A DNA stretch of 64,000 nucleotides from Zanthoxylum bungeanum (GCA_019454045.1 SKCR01015059.1:124001-188000), one strand, 5' to 3'; shown: positions 22,757-34,576, counted from the stretch's first letter. Program-made: numbers and translations. The notes: generated by a model from the letters alone, not told the origin.

Positions 22757-23390
22757 ATGACAAGTTGTAAACATTTATGTGTTTTGCGGTACTAGTGCTG
22801 GTTCTAAACCAGAATTCATAGCGGCAGCACAGGAATTGGGTCGAGTCATAGCTGAAATGAATATGCACCTAGTATATGGTGGTGGTAATTTTGGACTAAT
22901 GAGGTACGTTTCAAGGGCTGTACAGGAAGAAGGCAGTCAAATCTTAGGAATCATCCCAAAATCTTTGGCAAATGTGAATCTTATAGGACTATCAAACAGA
23001 GAGGAACTAATCGTGCCAAGTATGTCTGCACGACTGGTGGAAATGATTAACCATGCTGATGCTTTTATTGCTTTGGCATGAGGCTTGGGTACGATTGAGG
23101 AAATTTTTACAGTGCTATCGTGGGCGAACTTGATATACACAAGAAACCAATTGGACTGTTTAACACTGATGGATTTTATGATTTTTTTGTGTGTTTCTTG
23201 ATGATGCTCGAAGGAATGGGTTATTGTCAAAACCTGTAAAAGAAATCATCTTTACTGCCAGAACGGCCATGAATTAATTGACCAAATTTTAGCCTTTGAA
23301 CCACAAATTGAGCCTATCATTTCTAAGATTAATTGGTCCGATAATGATCGTGGTAAGAAGCGTTGGATAAATCTGGATCTTAACCTTTAA
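22757..23390 (+). pseudogene. LOG-like (cytokinin riboside monophosphate phosphoribohydrolase) pseudogene
   Basis: LOG enzymes release active cytokinin bases from nucleotide precursors in the cytosol. The best frame (about 22764-23081) begins VFCGTSAGSKPEF, carries the nucleotide-binding box LVYGGGNFGLM and then GIIPKSLA, and reaches DAFIALA. The family motif PGGxGTxEE follows as stop-GLGTIEE: the stop is TGA 23082-23084 and the Pro is Ala. The remainder (IFTVLSWAN, HKKPIGLFNTDGFYDFFVCF, HELIDQILAFEPQIEPI, GKKRWINLDLNL) is recognisable but needs several frame changes. The end is TAA 23388-23390. No introns are visible, although plant LOG genes usually have several. Post-pol Gypsy signatures lie just downstream. 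I infer a retro-copied host gene carried in, or beside, a retroelement. It is not functional. Confidence 0.8.
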
Positions 23391-23940
23391 TTTTCTTTTT
23401 AGATGTAGAATTTCAGCTAATCAAGTATTGTTTCTAAACTCTTCTTCTACTTTTTAAGACATTGGGGACAATGTCTCATTTAGGTTTTGGGGAGGGGAAT
23501 ATTTGACTAGTATCTTGTTTTTATTTTTCGATTTTTTTGTCAAAAATTTTCAAAAAATCCAAAAAAAATTAGAAAATATTAAAAATATTTTGTGTTTTTG
23601 TGTTTTTAACTTGACTAATCAGGTGAAATTGGTGTGAGATACTTGTGTAAGGAATAAATCTGGATCTTAACCTTTAATTTTCTTTTTAGATGTAGAATTT
23701 CAGCTAACCAGATACTGTTTCTAAACTCTTCTTCTACTTTTTAAGACATTGTGGACAATGTCTCATTTAGGTTTGAGGGAGGGGAATAGTTGACTAGTAT
23801 CTTATTTCTATTTTTCGATTTTTTAGTCAAAAATTTTCAAAAAATCCAAAAAAAAATAAATTTTTTTGTGTTTTTGTGTTTTTGTGTTTTTAACTTGACT
23901 AATCAGATAAAATTAGTGTGAGATATTTGTGTAAGGAATT
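23367..23940 (+). repeat. 287-bp tandem duplication
   Basis: Two diverged copies start with ATAAATCTGGATCTTAACC at 23367 and 23654. Each copy includes the last LOG-like codons and the Gypsy signature TTGGGGACAATGTCTCATTT (TTGTGGACAATG in copy 2). Each also has a T/A-rich tract with TTTTCAAAAAATCC. The duplication therefore happened after the LOG tail and the retroelement 3' region were already joined. Confidence 0.85.
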
Positions 23941-24936
23941 TCCACTCCTGAGACGTATCTCAACCTATTTTGTAACAAGTTAATTTTTGTTTATTTCCTT
24001 TTGAATTATTTAATTTGTGAATTATCCATAATACTGACTAAATTGGATCTTCATATGCTTAGTTGACAGGTATTATCAACATGCATGGTAACATACGACC
24101 ATGAGTTGTAAGTGAAAAGTTTGTTATATTTAGTGTTCTAGTTTAATTGGAGGAAACATCTAAAAAAAACAATGGAAAAAATCTAAGATCCAAGTAATTA
24201 AGTCCGGAAAGGTGTTTTAACACCCAGTGCCCTAAAGCCAACTGCTTGGGAGTCACTGGCCCAAAACTCGCTACATGGATTGAAGATGTTGTAAAAAAAA
24301 AAAAAAAGATATCTTAAATCCGAGTAATTAAGTTTAAATCCGAGTAATTAAGTTTATAAGGGTGTCTTAACACTTAGTGCCCTAAAGCTAACTCGTTTGG
24401 GAGTCACTGGCCCAAAGCTCGCTACATGGATTGAACATGTTATAAAAAAAAAAATATCCATTATCAAAAAAAGGTGTGAATTCTGATATAACTTTAGGAC
24501 AAAAATATTACTCTCTTTTCAACTACACTTATGAATATTGTGGGCAAAATAATTTGATTAATACCTTGTTGGTTGTGTATATGAAGAATGGTAAAAATAA
24601 TCAGAGAATTTATTTATTTGGTAATTTATAAAGAAAGAAAACAACTATTAACTTGGATAAGACGTTTCACTTGTTTAGTCACTAACTTGTTTATTCTCTT
24701 TTCTCTTGTCTTTTTGTTTTTGTGTGTATTAGATTGGCGTTTGTGGGTATTGTCACTGTAAGCCCTCACAAGACTACAACTCGTCCACTAGGGACACCTA
24801 AGGATTTAAAGACTTATTGCATACGCTAAATGCAACCATGATCCCTACGAAAGTGGCTTAGTTTAATTTTAATTGTTTATTGTATTTTATTTTATTGTTT
24901 TGCTCGAGGACTAGTAAAATGTTAGATTTGGGGGTG
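23941..24936 (+). other. Gypsy 3' untranslated region with polypurine tract
   Basis: There is no gene here. A pair of diverged tandem copies of about 130 bp (24186-24300 and 24310-24460) contains AGTGCCCTAAAG, GGGAGTCACTGGCCCAAA and CTCGCTACATGGATTGAA. At 24901-24936 the series TGCTCGAGGACTAG...ATTTGGGGGTG is the standard Athila-type run-up to the 3' LTR and supplies the polypurine tract. Confidence 0.7.
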
Positions 24937-25381
24937 TGATGAGAGGAAAATATATCAATATTTACCGTTCTTTTTATCTAATATTTTGTTTAGTTTCTCG
25001 GGTTTGATAAATATTTTGATGTATTTTAATTTATTTTATAGATAAAATAAAATTGGGACTCATTGGAATCAATCAAGATGAAATATGCAATAAATAAGGG
25101 CAAAAACTGGACTTGACATTTTGATTTTGGAGATTGGAAACTTGAAATGGCGTTCTAACGAAGTACAATTTCGGAAATTCCAACTTTGCTCAATTATCGT
25201 ATTTTGGTCATAACTCTTTACTCTGATATTGGATTGAGGTGATTCAAGTTCCAGATTAGAGAAAACTCAAAGATCTACAACTTTAAAGCTTATAATAATT
25301 TTGAATTCTGAAGTTTTCATGACCGAGATTGATAAAACATTCGAAATTGTGTTATCTGTAATTATTTAAGTCATTTTCAAA

Positions 25382-25420
25382 ATAATAAATAATAAATAAT
25401 AAATAATAAATAATAAAAAA
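25382..25420 (+). repeat. (AAATAAT)n microsatellite
   Basis: About five copies of the 7-bp unit AAATAAT lie in L2, upstream of the hairpin and TATA box. Confidence 0.9.
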
Positions 25421-25431
25421 ATTTAAAATTC

Positions 25432-25480
25432 CACCAAACATGCTTGCCAGTTTAGCCATGTTTGGCAAGCATGTTTGGTG
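25432..25480. promoter_or_regulatory. perfect 18-bp inverted repeat upstream of L2 TATA
   Basis: The arms CACCAAACATGCTTGCCA (25432-25449) and TGGCAAGCATGTTTGGTG (25463-25480) are perfectly complementary with a 13-base spacer. They end 66 bases before the TATA box at 25547. The structure could be a protein-binding dyad or an RNA hairpin; the role is inferred. Confidence 0.6.
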
Positions 25481-26887
25481 TCATGTTTGATGTCATGTTT
25501 GGTGAAGCAATTGGTGGAGAAATTGGTGGAAGCCTTTAGATTTGCCTATAAATACCAAGCTAAACTTTGTAAATTTTTCATGCTTTCTTTGGAGGAATTT
25601 CTCCATGAAAACCAAAAGGAAAATGTCTTTTATATTTATTTAAGTTTTCTTGTATTTTCTTTTTATTTAGTTAATAAAATTTTGTATGTTTTCATTTACA
25701 GCATGAGCAGATAATCTCATTTCTGCTAAGGTGAAAATGTGACACTTTTAATATAATAAATTAGATTAATATCCCTTATTTTAATTAAAATTTGGATTAA
25801 TTAGTTACAGCCTATATGGTCGGTTTATGTGACAACCTTATTTACCGCATATATGGTCGGTTTTAAATTTCAGACGTAGTTTCAGCCTAAATGGTCGGTT
25901 TAGGTAATAACCTTGTTACCGCCTATATGGTCGATTGGATTTAATTGAGACAAATAGAATTACCGCCTTTATAGTCTGGTTAAATATAATTAATTAATCA
26001 GTAAACATTGACAAAGAGGGAGATTTCTAATTTTAAAATATTAAAAGTGGATCTTTTAACCCCCAGCATTTTGTTTCATTATTGTAATTTTACTTTTATT
26101 TATCTCCAAGTTATTTTTTATGATGTTTTGTTTATTTAAATGTTTAGTAATCCTAAGCATGTTTTGTAACTAAACATATTATCTGGGGTTGTGATGAATT
26201 CCAATAGCACCGGTTTATAAGGATTTATTTTGTATCTTGGGTAATATAAAGGTTTATTTATTAAGTCTTAAGCTTAATATTTCTTGTTAACTGAGCATTA
26301 ATAAGATTGATCTGGTAAACTTAAAATAAACTTGACGGATGAATTTTAGGTTTCAGCTTTAGACTTAATAGCTCACAATCTCCCTTATGGATTAGATACC
26401 CCTTAATAGATTTCCTTACAGGATAGACATATACCGGCCGGGCGAGGGTAGCTACAATTGGAACTTAATCTTAATGAATTCAGGTAACTTGATTAACATA
26501 GACATATGATTAATTAGGTTACACTGGGTATTTACATCTGACCATCGACAGAGGCTTTTGCATAATTTTGTGTTACAGGTTAATAAACCAATATATTGCA
26601 CAAGCATGAGATAACCACTTCATCTTTAAAAGATATTGGAAAGATTCACACAACCCTATATAGTTTAATAATATTGAATTTTCCTTTAATTTACATTCGT
26701 ACTATTTTATTTACTTTTTTAGTTTAAAATCATCATCCAATCAACAACCAATTTATTAGATACTCGTAAACATTTGACTTCATAAATTAATAGCTTCAGT
26801 ATTAAGTTCTTGTGGGGTCGATATTTTTTATACTACTTGAGCGATATGTGCGCTTGCGTTATACGTGTGTGATCACGCTGATCAACA

Positions 26888-27344
26888 CTCGTAATATAAT
26901 ATAGTATTTCATTAAATTATTTAAAAATATATTCATGTCTGATATCCACGGGTTAAATCCACTTCCGCTACGCGGGGTATCAATCTGATCCTATGGATTC
27001 CACGACCGCCCCAACATAGATAATTTGATCAGAATAACTGTTATCTCAGTCACAGCTTCCACGAGGATTGGGACTTCTAGGCACAAATCATCATTAAATT
27101 TTACCATATCAGTGCAGAGTTCACAACCGAAATACTGAACTCATTGATATTAGTTTTCATTTAACAAATATCCTTCGCAACACTTTTGCACATACAAGAA
27201 AACAGATTATCATCTTCTATTTCCAGCCAATCATTTTATCTCTCATCAGAACAAAACTTTAACTACGTCGAATCTCTAATCATTTCAGAATTTTAACTTC
27301 AATCTTTATTAAGTAACTATATATAAAGTTCCTTCTTGATTTCC
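26888..27344. other. unassigned spacer
   Basis: No coding frame or RNA gene was recognised. The text around 26990-27120 (CCACGACCGCCCC, CAGCTTCCACGAGGATTGGG) could be old LTR sequence, but I could not pair it with anything in the window. Confidence 0.3.
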
Positions 27345-27349
27345 TTTCC

Positions 27350-27930
27350 TGTGTAGGATAAGATATTGGAAATAGGGGAAACAAGTTTCTCCCATTTCTC
27401 TACGCAACTGGGTTCAGCCACTGGAGGTTTTCAAAATTTATGATCGCACTTGAAACTTGTTTGTTTACAAATGATGTTGAAAACCACCCAAATATCTTCC
27501 TTATTATATCTTTACACCATGAAAAAATTCGTGTAAGCGAGCTTACGGAAAATTTTGTTCACTGTGTTTTTCTCAAGAACATATGCTTAGGGTTTTTAGA
27601 ATATTGAGGCACGAGTGTATAAAATAGAAAATAATTATCTATTTATACTAGGTAATTATGTTTACCTTAATCACATTTGGACTTACCAAATTACCCCCAT
27701 GTTGTTGCAAAAATTTGGCCGATCCTAATGAAACTAGGGTTGCCGTATTTTGCTCCCTTTTTATTTTATTTTAATTAATCATGATATATAACATCTCAAT
27801 TTCCTAAGCTATTTATAATTTCATGAGCCATTTATAAATTGAAGCCTTTAGATGGGATATGGATCCTGGACTATTTTAGCTGGGTTGAGCATTTGTTTCT
27901 CGTTGCAATTTGGACCCTAACATTAACAAC
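27350..27930 (-). repeat. left copy of a direct repeat, probable Copia LTR remnant
   Basis: It shares a long diverged alignment with 28573-29075. Shared landmarks are TAGGATAAGATATTGGAAAT, CTCAAGAACATA, AGGGTTTTTAGAATATT, TTATCTATTTATA, CACATTTGGACTTACCAAAT and TTCCTAAGCTATTTATAA. It flanks a minus-strand Copia RT fragment, so an LTR pair of a deleted element is the simplest reading. Confidence 0.6.
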
Positions 27931-27999
27931 CACCCTAACATTAAAAGTGAATATTCAACAAGAAGCACAGGTATTACGTTGTTAAACAATGGATTTCAC

Positions 28000-28562
28000 A
28001 ACATTTTGTAATGTGCATGTTGGTAAACTCTTGTTGTCATATCCCTTTTTTTTTTTTTTAAATAGTGATTACCTTTCTTGGAATTCTACATCCCAAATTA
28101 TACAAGTATCTTGTCGATATACGATGTTTGAGATAAAACTAATAATTTTTTCTTACCATCCCGAATGATCTGGATCCCAAAAACATAAATTGTATCTCTC
28201 AAATATTTTTTTAGAATTAATCATCCGCCAATTCTTTACATCTCAAAATATTTTTACATCATTTCCGATAAGTAAAATATCATCCATATAAAGTATGAGG
28301 AAAACCAGTTTCTTATCAATGATATGTTTGTACACACAAGATACATTGACATTTTACTCCAAATCATAAGATTTGATTGTAGCATCAAACCTTATATTAC
28401 AAGATCGAAAAGCTTGCTTAAATTCATAAATTGATTTTTATAATTTGTAAATATTTTTTCTCTTGACCTTCGGGCACAAATCCTTGTTAAAAGAAATAGA
28501 ACATTTATTTTCTAATAATTTAGATACATAAAGTCATAAACCAAATAGAAAACTTAGTCTTG
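28000..28562 (-). pseudogene. Copia reverse transcriptase fragment
   Basis: The minus strand encodes broken but clear Copia RT blocks: a CPEGQEKK-like stretch near 28460, then SSYFIWMIF (LYMDDI in the neighbouring frame, about 28275-28300). Downstream come FGIQIIRDGKKK and LVLSQTSYIDKIL near 28100-28190. The YMDD-type catalytic box is therefore recognisable, across a frameshift. It is a different Copia lineage from E1/E2/E4. Gag and integrase are gone; the fragment sits directly against the right-hand repeat. Confidence 0.75.
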
Positions 28563-28572
28563 GTTCATTTTC

Positions 28573-29075
28573 CTAGGATAAGGTATTGGAAATATGGGAA
28601 ACGATTTTCTCCTATTTCTCTGCGCAGCAGATTTCGGCCACAAAAGGTTCAAAAATTTCTAATTACACTTGATACTTTGTTTATGAATGCTATTGATAAC
28701 CACCGAAATATCTTCCTTGCTATGTCTCTACACCAGGAAAATTTTGTGTGGGCGAGCTTATGGAAAATTTTGATCACTGTGTTCTTCTCAAGAACATACA
28801 TATAGGGTTTTTAGAATATTAAGGCAAAAGTGTATAAAATACAACACAATTATCTATTTATATTAGGTAATTCAGTTAACTCTAATCACATTTGGACTTA
28901 CCAAATTACTCTCATGTGATTGCCAAAATACGGTCAATCCTAATCTCGTTTACTTTAATTTAATTAATTATGATATATAACGTCTCAACTTCCTAAGCTA
29001 TTTATAAGTTCCTGAATTATTTACAAATTGAAGGCTTTAGGGATGATATAGATCCCGAGCTATTTTAATTGGGCT
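28573..29075 (-). repeat. right copy of the direct repeat, probable Copia LTR remnant
   Basis: This is the partner of 27350-27930, offset by about 1220 bp. A frame at 28560-28805 within it looks incidental. No target duplication could be recognised, which is consistent with age or deletion. Confidence 0.6.
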
Positions 29076-30700
29076 TCATTTTAAATTTTACTATAAATAT
29101 ATTATATATTTTATTATTTTTAAATAATATTATTTTGATTTATTATTTAAAAATAAAATACTGGCAACCTTCATGGACCGGTTTCCACCGCCCTAAGCCA
29201 CTGCTACTGGTTGTTGAATACCGGTTTTCACAGGAATTAGATTTGATACAATTGGGATATTCATCATTGACTCTACGCAATGATAAAATAGTCGGGGATT
29301 GAGTTTTGGTTCATCATATGTCTCTGTCTCTAAACTCGCCATCATCTTCCTCACTTCATTGTCTCGATCCATTTATCAAATGATGATGGCGGTGACTTAC
29401 AATTTTCCATCATTAAAAACCCATGATTTATAAAGGTCGAAACTCCAAAATTTATATTTACAGCGAACAAAAAGCTCCAGCGTATTTTCATAGCGTTAAC
29501 TTGTGTCACTTGTTGCTCTATCGAATCAACCCGGTGCCAACATAATGGAGAGTCAATCTGGTACTTTTAATCTGAAAATAATCCGCCACTCTCATATTCA
29601 TCTTCCAAAAGCTGCAGCGTATTTCCATTCGCTAAATCAAGTTTAGTTTTCTTTAACAAAAGAGATCGTGCTCTGACTTAACGAACTCATCTCGCGCCTG
29701 GGCTCAGCTCATCTTTCCCTCCCATGCTCTGTGTCACGGTATGAGTTCAAGACTAGCCATGTTCGCATCATGTCGCATAAATTTTCCGCGACTACATGTA
29801 TTGCCGCAAGTATTGGAGTTGTGCCACAGGTCATTTTGACGCATTTGCGGCAAAGTCATCTTTGCCGCCACCCGCTAACCACATTGTCGCATTGTAAAAG
29901 ATCTTGTGTTTCATATCACCATATCAAGTTTATCCACAATCATTAGTAAAATTCATGACCACTTGTACTAGGATAATTTCGTCCGCGAGATCCAATTCCG
30001 AAGTTTTCCGAGAGTATTTGCCATACTTGCAACAAATTCACCTTGCCGCTAGCCGCTAGCCGCTAGCCGCTAGCTTGATTTTATTGTATTGTGAAGGAGC
30101 TTATGTTTCGGGCAATCAGATCAAGCTTATCCAGAGTCATTAATAAAGTTCATGGCACTTGTATTAGGAAAATTTCGTTTGTAGGATCCAATTATGAAGT
30201 TTGTAGGGAGTTTTACAAAATGTGCCCACTTGTGCCCTAAACTGTGCATTTTCCGCAAAGTGGATAGGATTGTAAAAATCTACCAAGATAATCTTGTCTA
30301 GAGCTGTTACCAAGTTCCCATTACCGTTTATACAGAGGGCTTAAGGACTCGCTAAGAGTAGCCCCAAAAAACTCTTTGTATGTTAGATTTTAGATGAGGT
30401 GTGACAACTCAAATACTAGGTATGTTTCTTAGTATCACTTGTGTAATGTTTTTAATACCAACCTATTTGGGGGAAGCCTTGGTGAGCCTTGGGGTGGCCA
30501 ATGAGGCTTTGGTGATTTAGGGGCATTAGTTGTGAACCATCTCACCCTTAGACGTCGCTTAAAGATAAAATGTAAATGAAATGTCCTATTTTCATATCTG
30601 GCTATCATGTTTCATTTTCCGAGTCTCGAATCAATATAGGCATGTGTTTACTTTTTTATACTGCAATGCTTGTATCATATGAGAATACTTGGTAGTTTCC
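29076..30700. other. unassigned AT-rich spacer with a small microsatellite
   Basis: No gene was recognised. The only simple structure is four copies of the 7-bp unit GCCGCTA at 30049-30077. CCGCAAGTATTGG and TTGCCGC words near 29800-30060 suggest an old duplicated segment. Confidence 0.4.
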
Positions 30701-31380
30701 GTAAGTTGGATATATAGAAGCCTGTGGATAACGAGAAGGCTGACTTATGAAACGTGAATCTCAATAAGTACCGCACGAGTCTAATTTCTTATTACTGGAA
30801 AAGTTGGTTCGTGATATTCTGCCACTGCGATTGTTTCAATGAAAATGTGAGAAGATGATCAAAAAGATTGAAATTTTATTAAATTTATCGTTCAAATTAT
30901 TCTTAGGGGCCCTAAAAATAATTTGAACGACAAATTTAATAAATTTTCAATCCTAAACTTGTATCCTGAGAATGCTTGTTAGTTTCTATAATTTACCGTT
31001 ATATGGATACGTAAAAGTTCCAAACATATAATTTAAACTTATCGATAACGGAAAGATTGACTTCTAAAATGTGAACCTTAATAAGTGTCGCACGGGTCTA
31101 TTTTTTTACTTTGAGGAAATCGGCCAGTGACACCCACCTGCGATCGATGAAAAGACGAGAAGACGATAAAAGGATTGAAAATTTATTAAATTTGTCGTTC
31201 AAATTATTCTTAGAGCCCGTTCTTTATGACCCATTTTCTAATGAAAGGATTATATTATTGTTAAACAACGGGCTGTAAAGAACGGGCCTTAAGAATAATT
31301 TGAAAAAAAATTTGATAAATTTCAATTCTAATTTGAACGACAAATTTAATAATTTGAATGGGCCCTAAAATGTATATAGT
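30700..31380. mobile_element. duplicated fold-back (long inverted repeat) element
   Basis: First copy: arms 30866-30909 and 30910-30952 pair over about 43 bases with three mismatches and almost no loop, meeting at AGGGGCCCT. Second copy: arms 31172-31226 and 31277-31330 pair imperfectly over 55 bases. They end in AGCCCGTTCTTTA and TAAAGAACGGGCC around a 50-base loop. A further arm-like piece lies at 31330-31370. Flanks upstream of both copies (about 30690 and 30960) are also alike, so the segment was tandemly duplicated. It is probably a MITE-type element of unassigned superfamily. Confidence 0.65.
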
Positions 31381-32491
31381 TGGATCCGGTTAATATTTAT
31401 CTGAGAAATTGCATTATCATCTTCATTGTATTAATTGACTCATTTTCTAAAATATTTACATTTGAGAGATTATTTGAAGAGATTCATTTGGCCATGTGCA
31501 TTGATTGTTAATACATAATACTTGAGAAAGGAGTATAAGTTATATGCTTGTAGAGATTATTATTTTTGAATAAAATCTGGTCATTTTATTGATATTTATT
31601 ATTTTTATAGTATTTTTTATATAAATAATAAAAATAACTTATTATCGATCCCAAGTTGACCCGAGGTCCAACCTCAAATCAATCACCCTCTCCTCATTGT
31701 AATTAATTATTGATGAAAAAAAAACAAGAAATTGTACGTAAATCAGAATTGGTATTTTTGTTAAACAATTTAAGGATTATTATTATTAGTATATTTAGAG
31801 CAAACGATTACTTTCAACTTGGAAGATCCTTTTGAATGGTACACTTTACATTTAAGTTAAAACACATTAATGTATACATGGGGTTCGGTTTAAATTCATG
31901 TAATATTCATTAAAAATAAAATAAAATAAAATCTAAAAATCAAAATTTCACTATACAAATTTGTCATTTCAAAGTGAATTGGCTAGTACCATAAGGCCAT
32001 ACCATTCATTTCGACTGTTTCTGTGCTCACCCTTTAACTCTTTATGTCATATCAGTTTCTATGGAATATTTTTTTTCCAGAAAAATGTTTGTATAAATAA
32101 TAATATTTACGTTAGTTCTTTAATTAAAAATTCATTAAAAATCATATTTCTCCTCACTTATTTTTTAAAAAAAAAAAAAAAAAAAAATTCTATCTATTAA
32201 GTTTAGGAACACATTTAATCCTACGTTTTTTAATTTTATTCATGTTTAGTCCTTTTTTTGCACTAATAAGAGGTTGATCTAAATTTTTTTACCACCTTTT
32301 ACTCTTATGAAAAAAATGTACTATGGTTCAAGTGAACAGTGTTATCGTTCAAATATTGTTCACATGAACCGTAATTTTTTTCCCTTTTGATAAATGGTGT
32401 GTAAGACCAAATATACTTTTATTGCGTTTTGAAAGCAAATATTTTTTATTTTAAATACACACTAAATATTAATTCCACTTTGATTTTTTTT
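31381..32491. other. unassigned AT-rich spacer
   Basis: No gene was seen. It contains an AATAAAATAAAATAAAAT run (31915-31932) and a homopolymer A tract at 32167-32186. Short ATG frames here (31961-32200) are AT-driven and not supported. Confidence 0.5.
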
Positions 32492-32499
32492 GTGTGTGG

Positions 32500-33195
32500 T
32501 AGGGGTGGGCACTATCAGATTAGGATCGGACCGGACCGAATCCAAATCCGATTCGATTTGATAAGAATGAACTTGTTTGATTCGATTGGATTTTTAGTCA
32601 TTATCAAATCAGATCAGATTTGATCCGATAACTATCGAATCGAATAAGATTTATTCTATCCGATTTGAAATCTTAACGAATCGGATAAAATCGATTTGAT
32701 AACAGATTTGGATCTGATAGAGCATCTGATTTGATAATAAATCTGATAGTGGATTTGATTTGATAACAGATCTGATTTGATAAAAAATAATTTGAATTTT
32801 AAGTTATCTGATCTGATTCGATAAAATTGATATGAATTTATAAATTTTCAGACCAATCTTTTGAATCGGATCCGTTATCGAATCAAATTTATTATCGAAT
32901 TGAATCTACTATCGAATTTATTATCAAATCCGATTCTCTATCGGATTCGAATCCGTTATCAAATCGGATTCGAATCCGTTATCAAATCGGATTCTCTATC
33001 AGATTTAGATTCGTTATCAAATCGGATAAAATCCGATTCGATTTGATAGTTATCAAATTTATCTGATCCGATCTGAAATTCAACGAACCAACCAAACATG
33101 ATTTGATCGGATTCATGAGCTAGATCTGATCTGAACGATACTATCGGATCGAATTGGATCGGATCTGACCCGATTCGATCCGATGCCCAGGCCTA
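32500..33195. mobile_element. hAT-type non-autonomous DNA transposon
   Basis: The ends are inverted: TAGGGGTGGGCA at the left and TGCCCAGGCCTA at the right, with mismatches. They are flanked by a perfect 8-bp target duplication GTGTGTGG (32492-32499 and 33196-33203). Eight-base duplications with TAGGG-type ends are a hAT hallmark. The 696-bp interior has no transposase. It is built of degenerate GATTYGAT/ATCGGATC words such as TTATCAAATCGGATT. Short frames at 32429-32623 and 32861-33046 reflect this simple sequence. Confidence 0.88.
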
Positions 33196-33229
33196 GTGTG
33201 TGGACGAAGCAACTTTAATTCACAATGTA

Positions 33230-34090
33230 ACTGTGCCTAAATAAATAAACACTCAGACATACATATTTATAGTCATTTTGTGATTGTTGGTAAAAAAAAA
33301 AAAATACAGTCACAATGTGACTGAGATCATAAATGTGATTGTTCTTAATGTGCCCGAGGGTATGTAATGTGACTGAGACAACAAATGTGATCAAGGGTTG
33401 GCAGTATGACCGGGGTCACAATTGTGACTGTGCTCAATGTGATTAAGGGTCAGCAATATGACTAACGTAACTAATGTAACTGAGGGTCGGTAATGTGACT
33501 AAAGATCGACAATGTGATTGGGGTCGCCAATGTGACCGAGATAACTAATTGACTAAGGGTCGACCATGTGACTGATAGTCGGCAATGTGACTGATAGTCG
33601 ATAATGTGACTGAGATAACTAATGTCATTGAGGTCAAAAATGTAACTGAGGTCATAATGTGACTATACTCAATTAGTCTGCAATGTGACTAAAGTAAGTA
33701 ATGTGACTGAGGAAAAAAATGTGACTAGGGGTTGGTAATATCTGATGTTATAATTATAACTGTGCTTAATGTGACTAAGGGTCGGCAACATGACTGAGGC
33801 ACATTATGCTCAATGTTACTCAAATAACAAATATGACTAAGACATAATAATGAGTGATAATCACATTGTGACTTTTGGTAAAAATATGACTATGTCTCAA
33901 TTCATTATGACGTAACTAAAACGTTACTCTGACTGTGATCAATATGACCGAGGGTCGAAAAAATAATTAAAGTAAATAATGTGATTGAAGGTAAGTAATG
34001 TAATGAGACATACATAATGTAACTTTCAATCACCAATGTGATTGAGGTAAAAATGAGAGTATAACGAAGGTTAATGTGAAGTATGTGTGA
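33230..34090. repeat. degenerate minisatellite, AATGTGACTGAGGGTCGGC-like
   Basis: Dozens of imperfect copies of an 18-24 base unit occur, centred on AATGTGACTGAG and GGGTCGGC. Spacing is irregular and units blur toward the right end. It starts just after the hAT element, outside its target duplication. No protein frame is supported. Confidence 0.75.
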
Positions 34091-34567
34091 CACAATAATT
34101 TTGGGGTTAATTTCAACCTCACGTAAATCTGAATTTGTGAGAGGTTTGTTGATGAAAGTTGTAAATATAAATATTACATGTATGTTTTTTACATATTATG
34201 ATTTGGAGTCTAGATGAAGAGAATAAAATTTTTGAAAATGACTAATTTGAAATTATTATTCTATTACAAATATTATGGTTATTTTTTATCCATTTTTCGT
34301 CGAATATTGATAATTGGTTTCATTTTAAAGCTTATGATTTATAAATCGATAATATAATTTTTTTTTTCAATGAAACACTTTATATTTTGGGAGATATTTA
34401 CGGTTTAAAGTAAATTGAAAAAAATTAAGAGAACACACAACCCACAGAGAATGAGTGGGGTGTGTTTTAGTTTTTTTATTAATTTTTTGTCCCTTTATGT
34501 AATTTTACACCCATATAACTAAGTACAAATTTTTAAACTTCCCCCTTTTTTTAATACTATATGACAA
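34091..34567. other. unassigned AT-rich spacer
   Basis: No gene or clear repeat was recognised. A short palindrome-like pair ACACACAACCCAC / GTGGGGTGTGTT occurs near 34432-34465. Confidence 0.4.
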
Positions 34568-34576
34568 ATCAAATAA

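Larger units (their letters stand above)
24937..26887 (+). mobile_element. Gypsy (Athila/Tat-like) LTR L2
   Basis: The LTR starts TGATGAGAGG right after the polypurine tract and probably ends ...ATCAACA near 26887. It has TATAAATA at 25547-25554, an AATAAAATTTTG region near 25673, and CCTATATGGTCGGTTT subrepeats (25805-25985). The stretch around 26140-26560 is rich in LTR-like text with no frame. It is related to L1, but diverged. The downstream boundary is inferred. Confidence 0.65.

Noticed and set aside
22779..23081. LOG-like frame as a working enzyme
   Set aside because: It stops inside the PGGxGTxEE motif and the rest needs several frame changes.
27350..29075. host gene with duplicated exons
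   Set aside because: The intervening text is Copia reverse transcriptase on the minus strand, so repeats are better read as LTR remnants.
32429..33046. Arg/Ile/Ser/Asp-rich frames
   Set aside because: They arise from GAT-word simple sequence within the hAT element.
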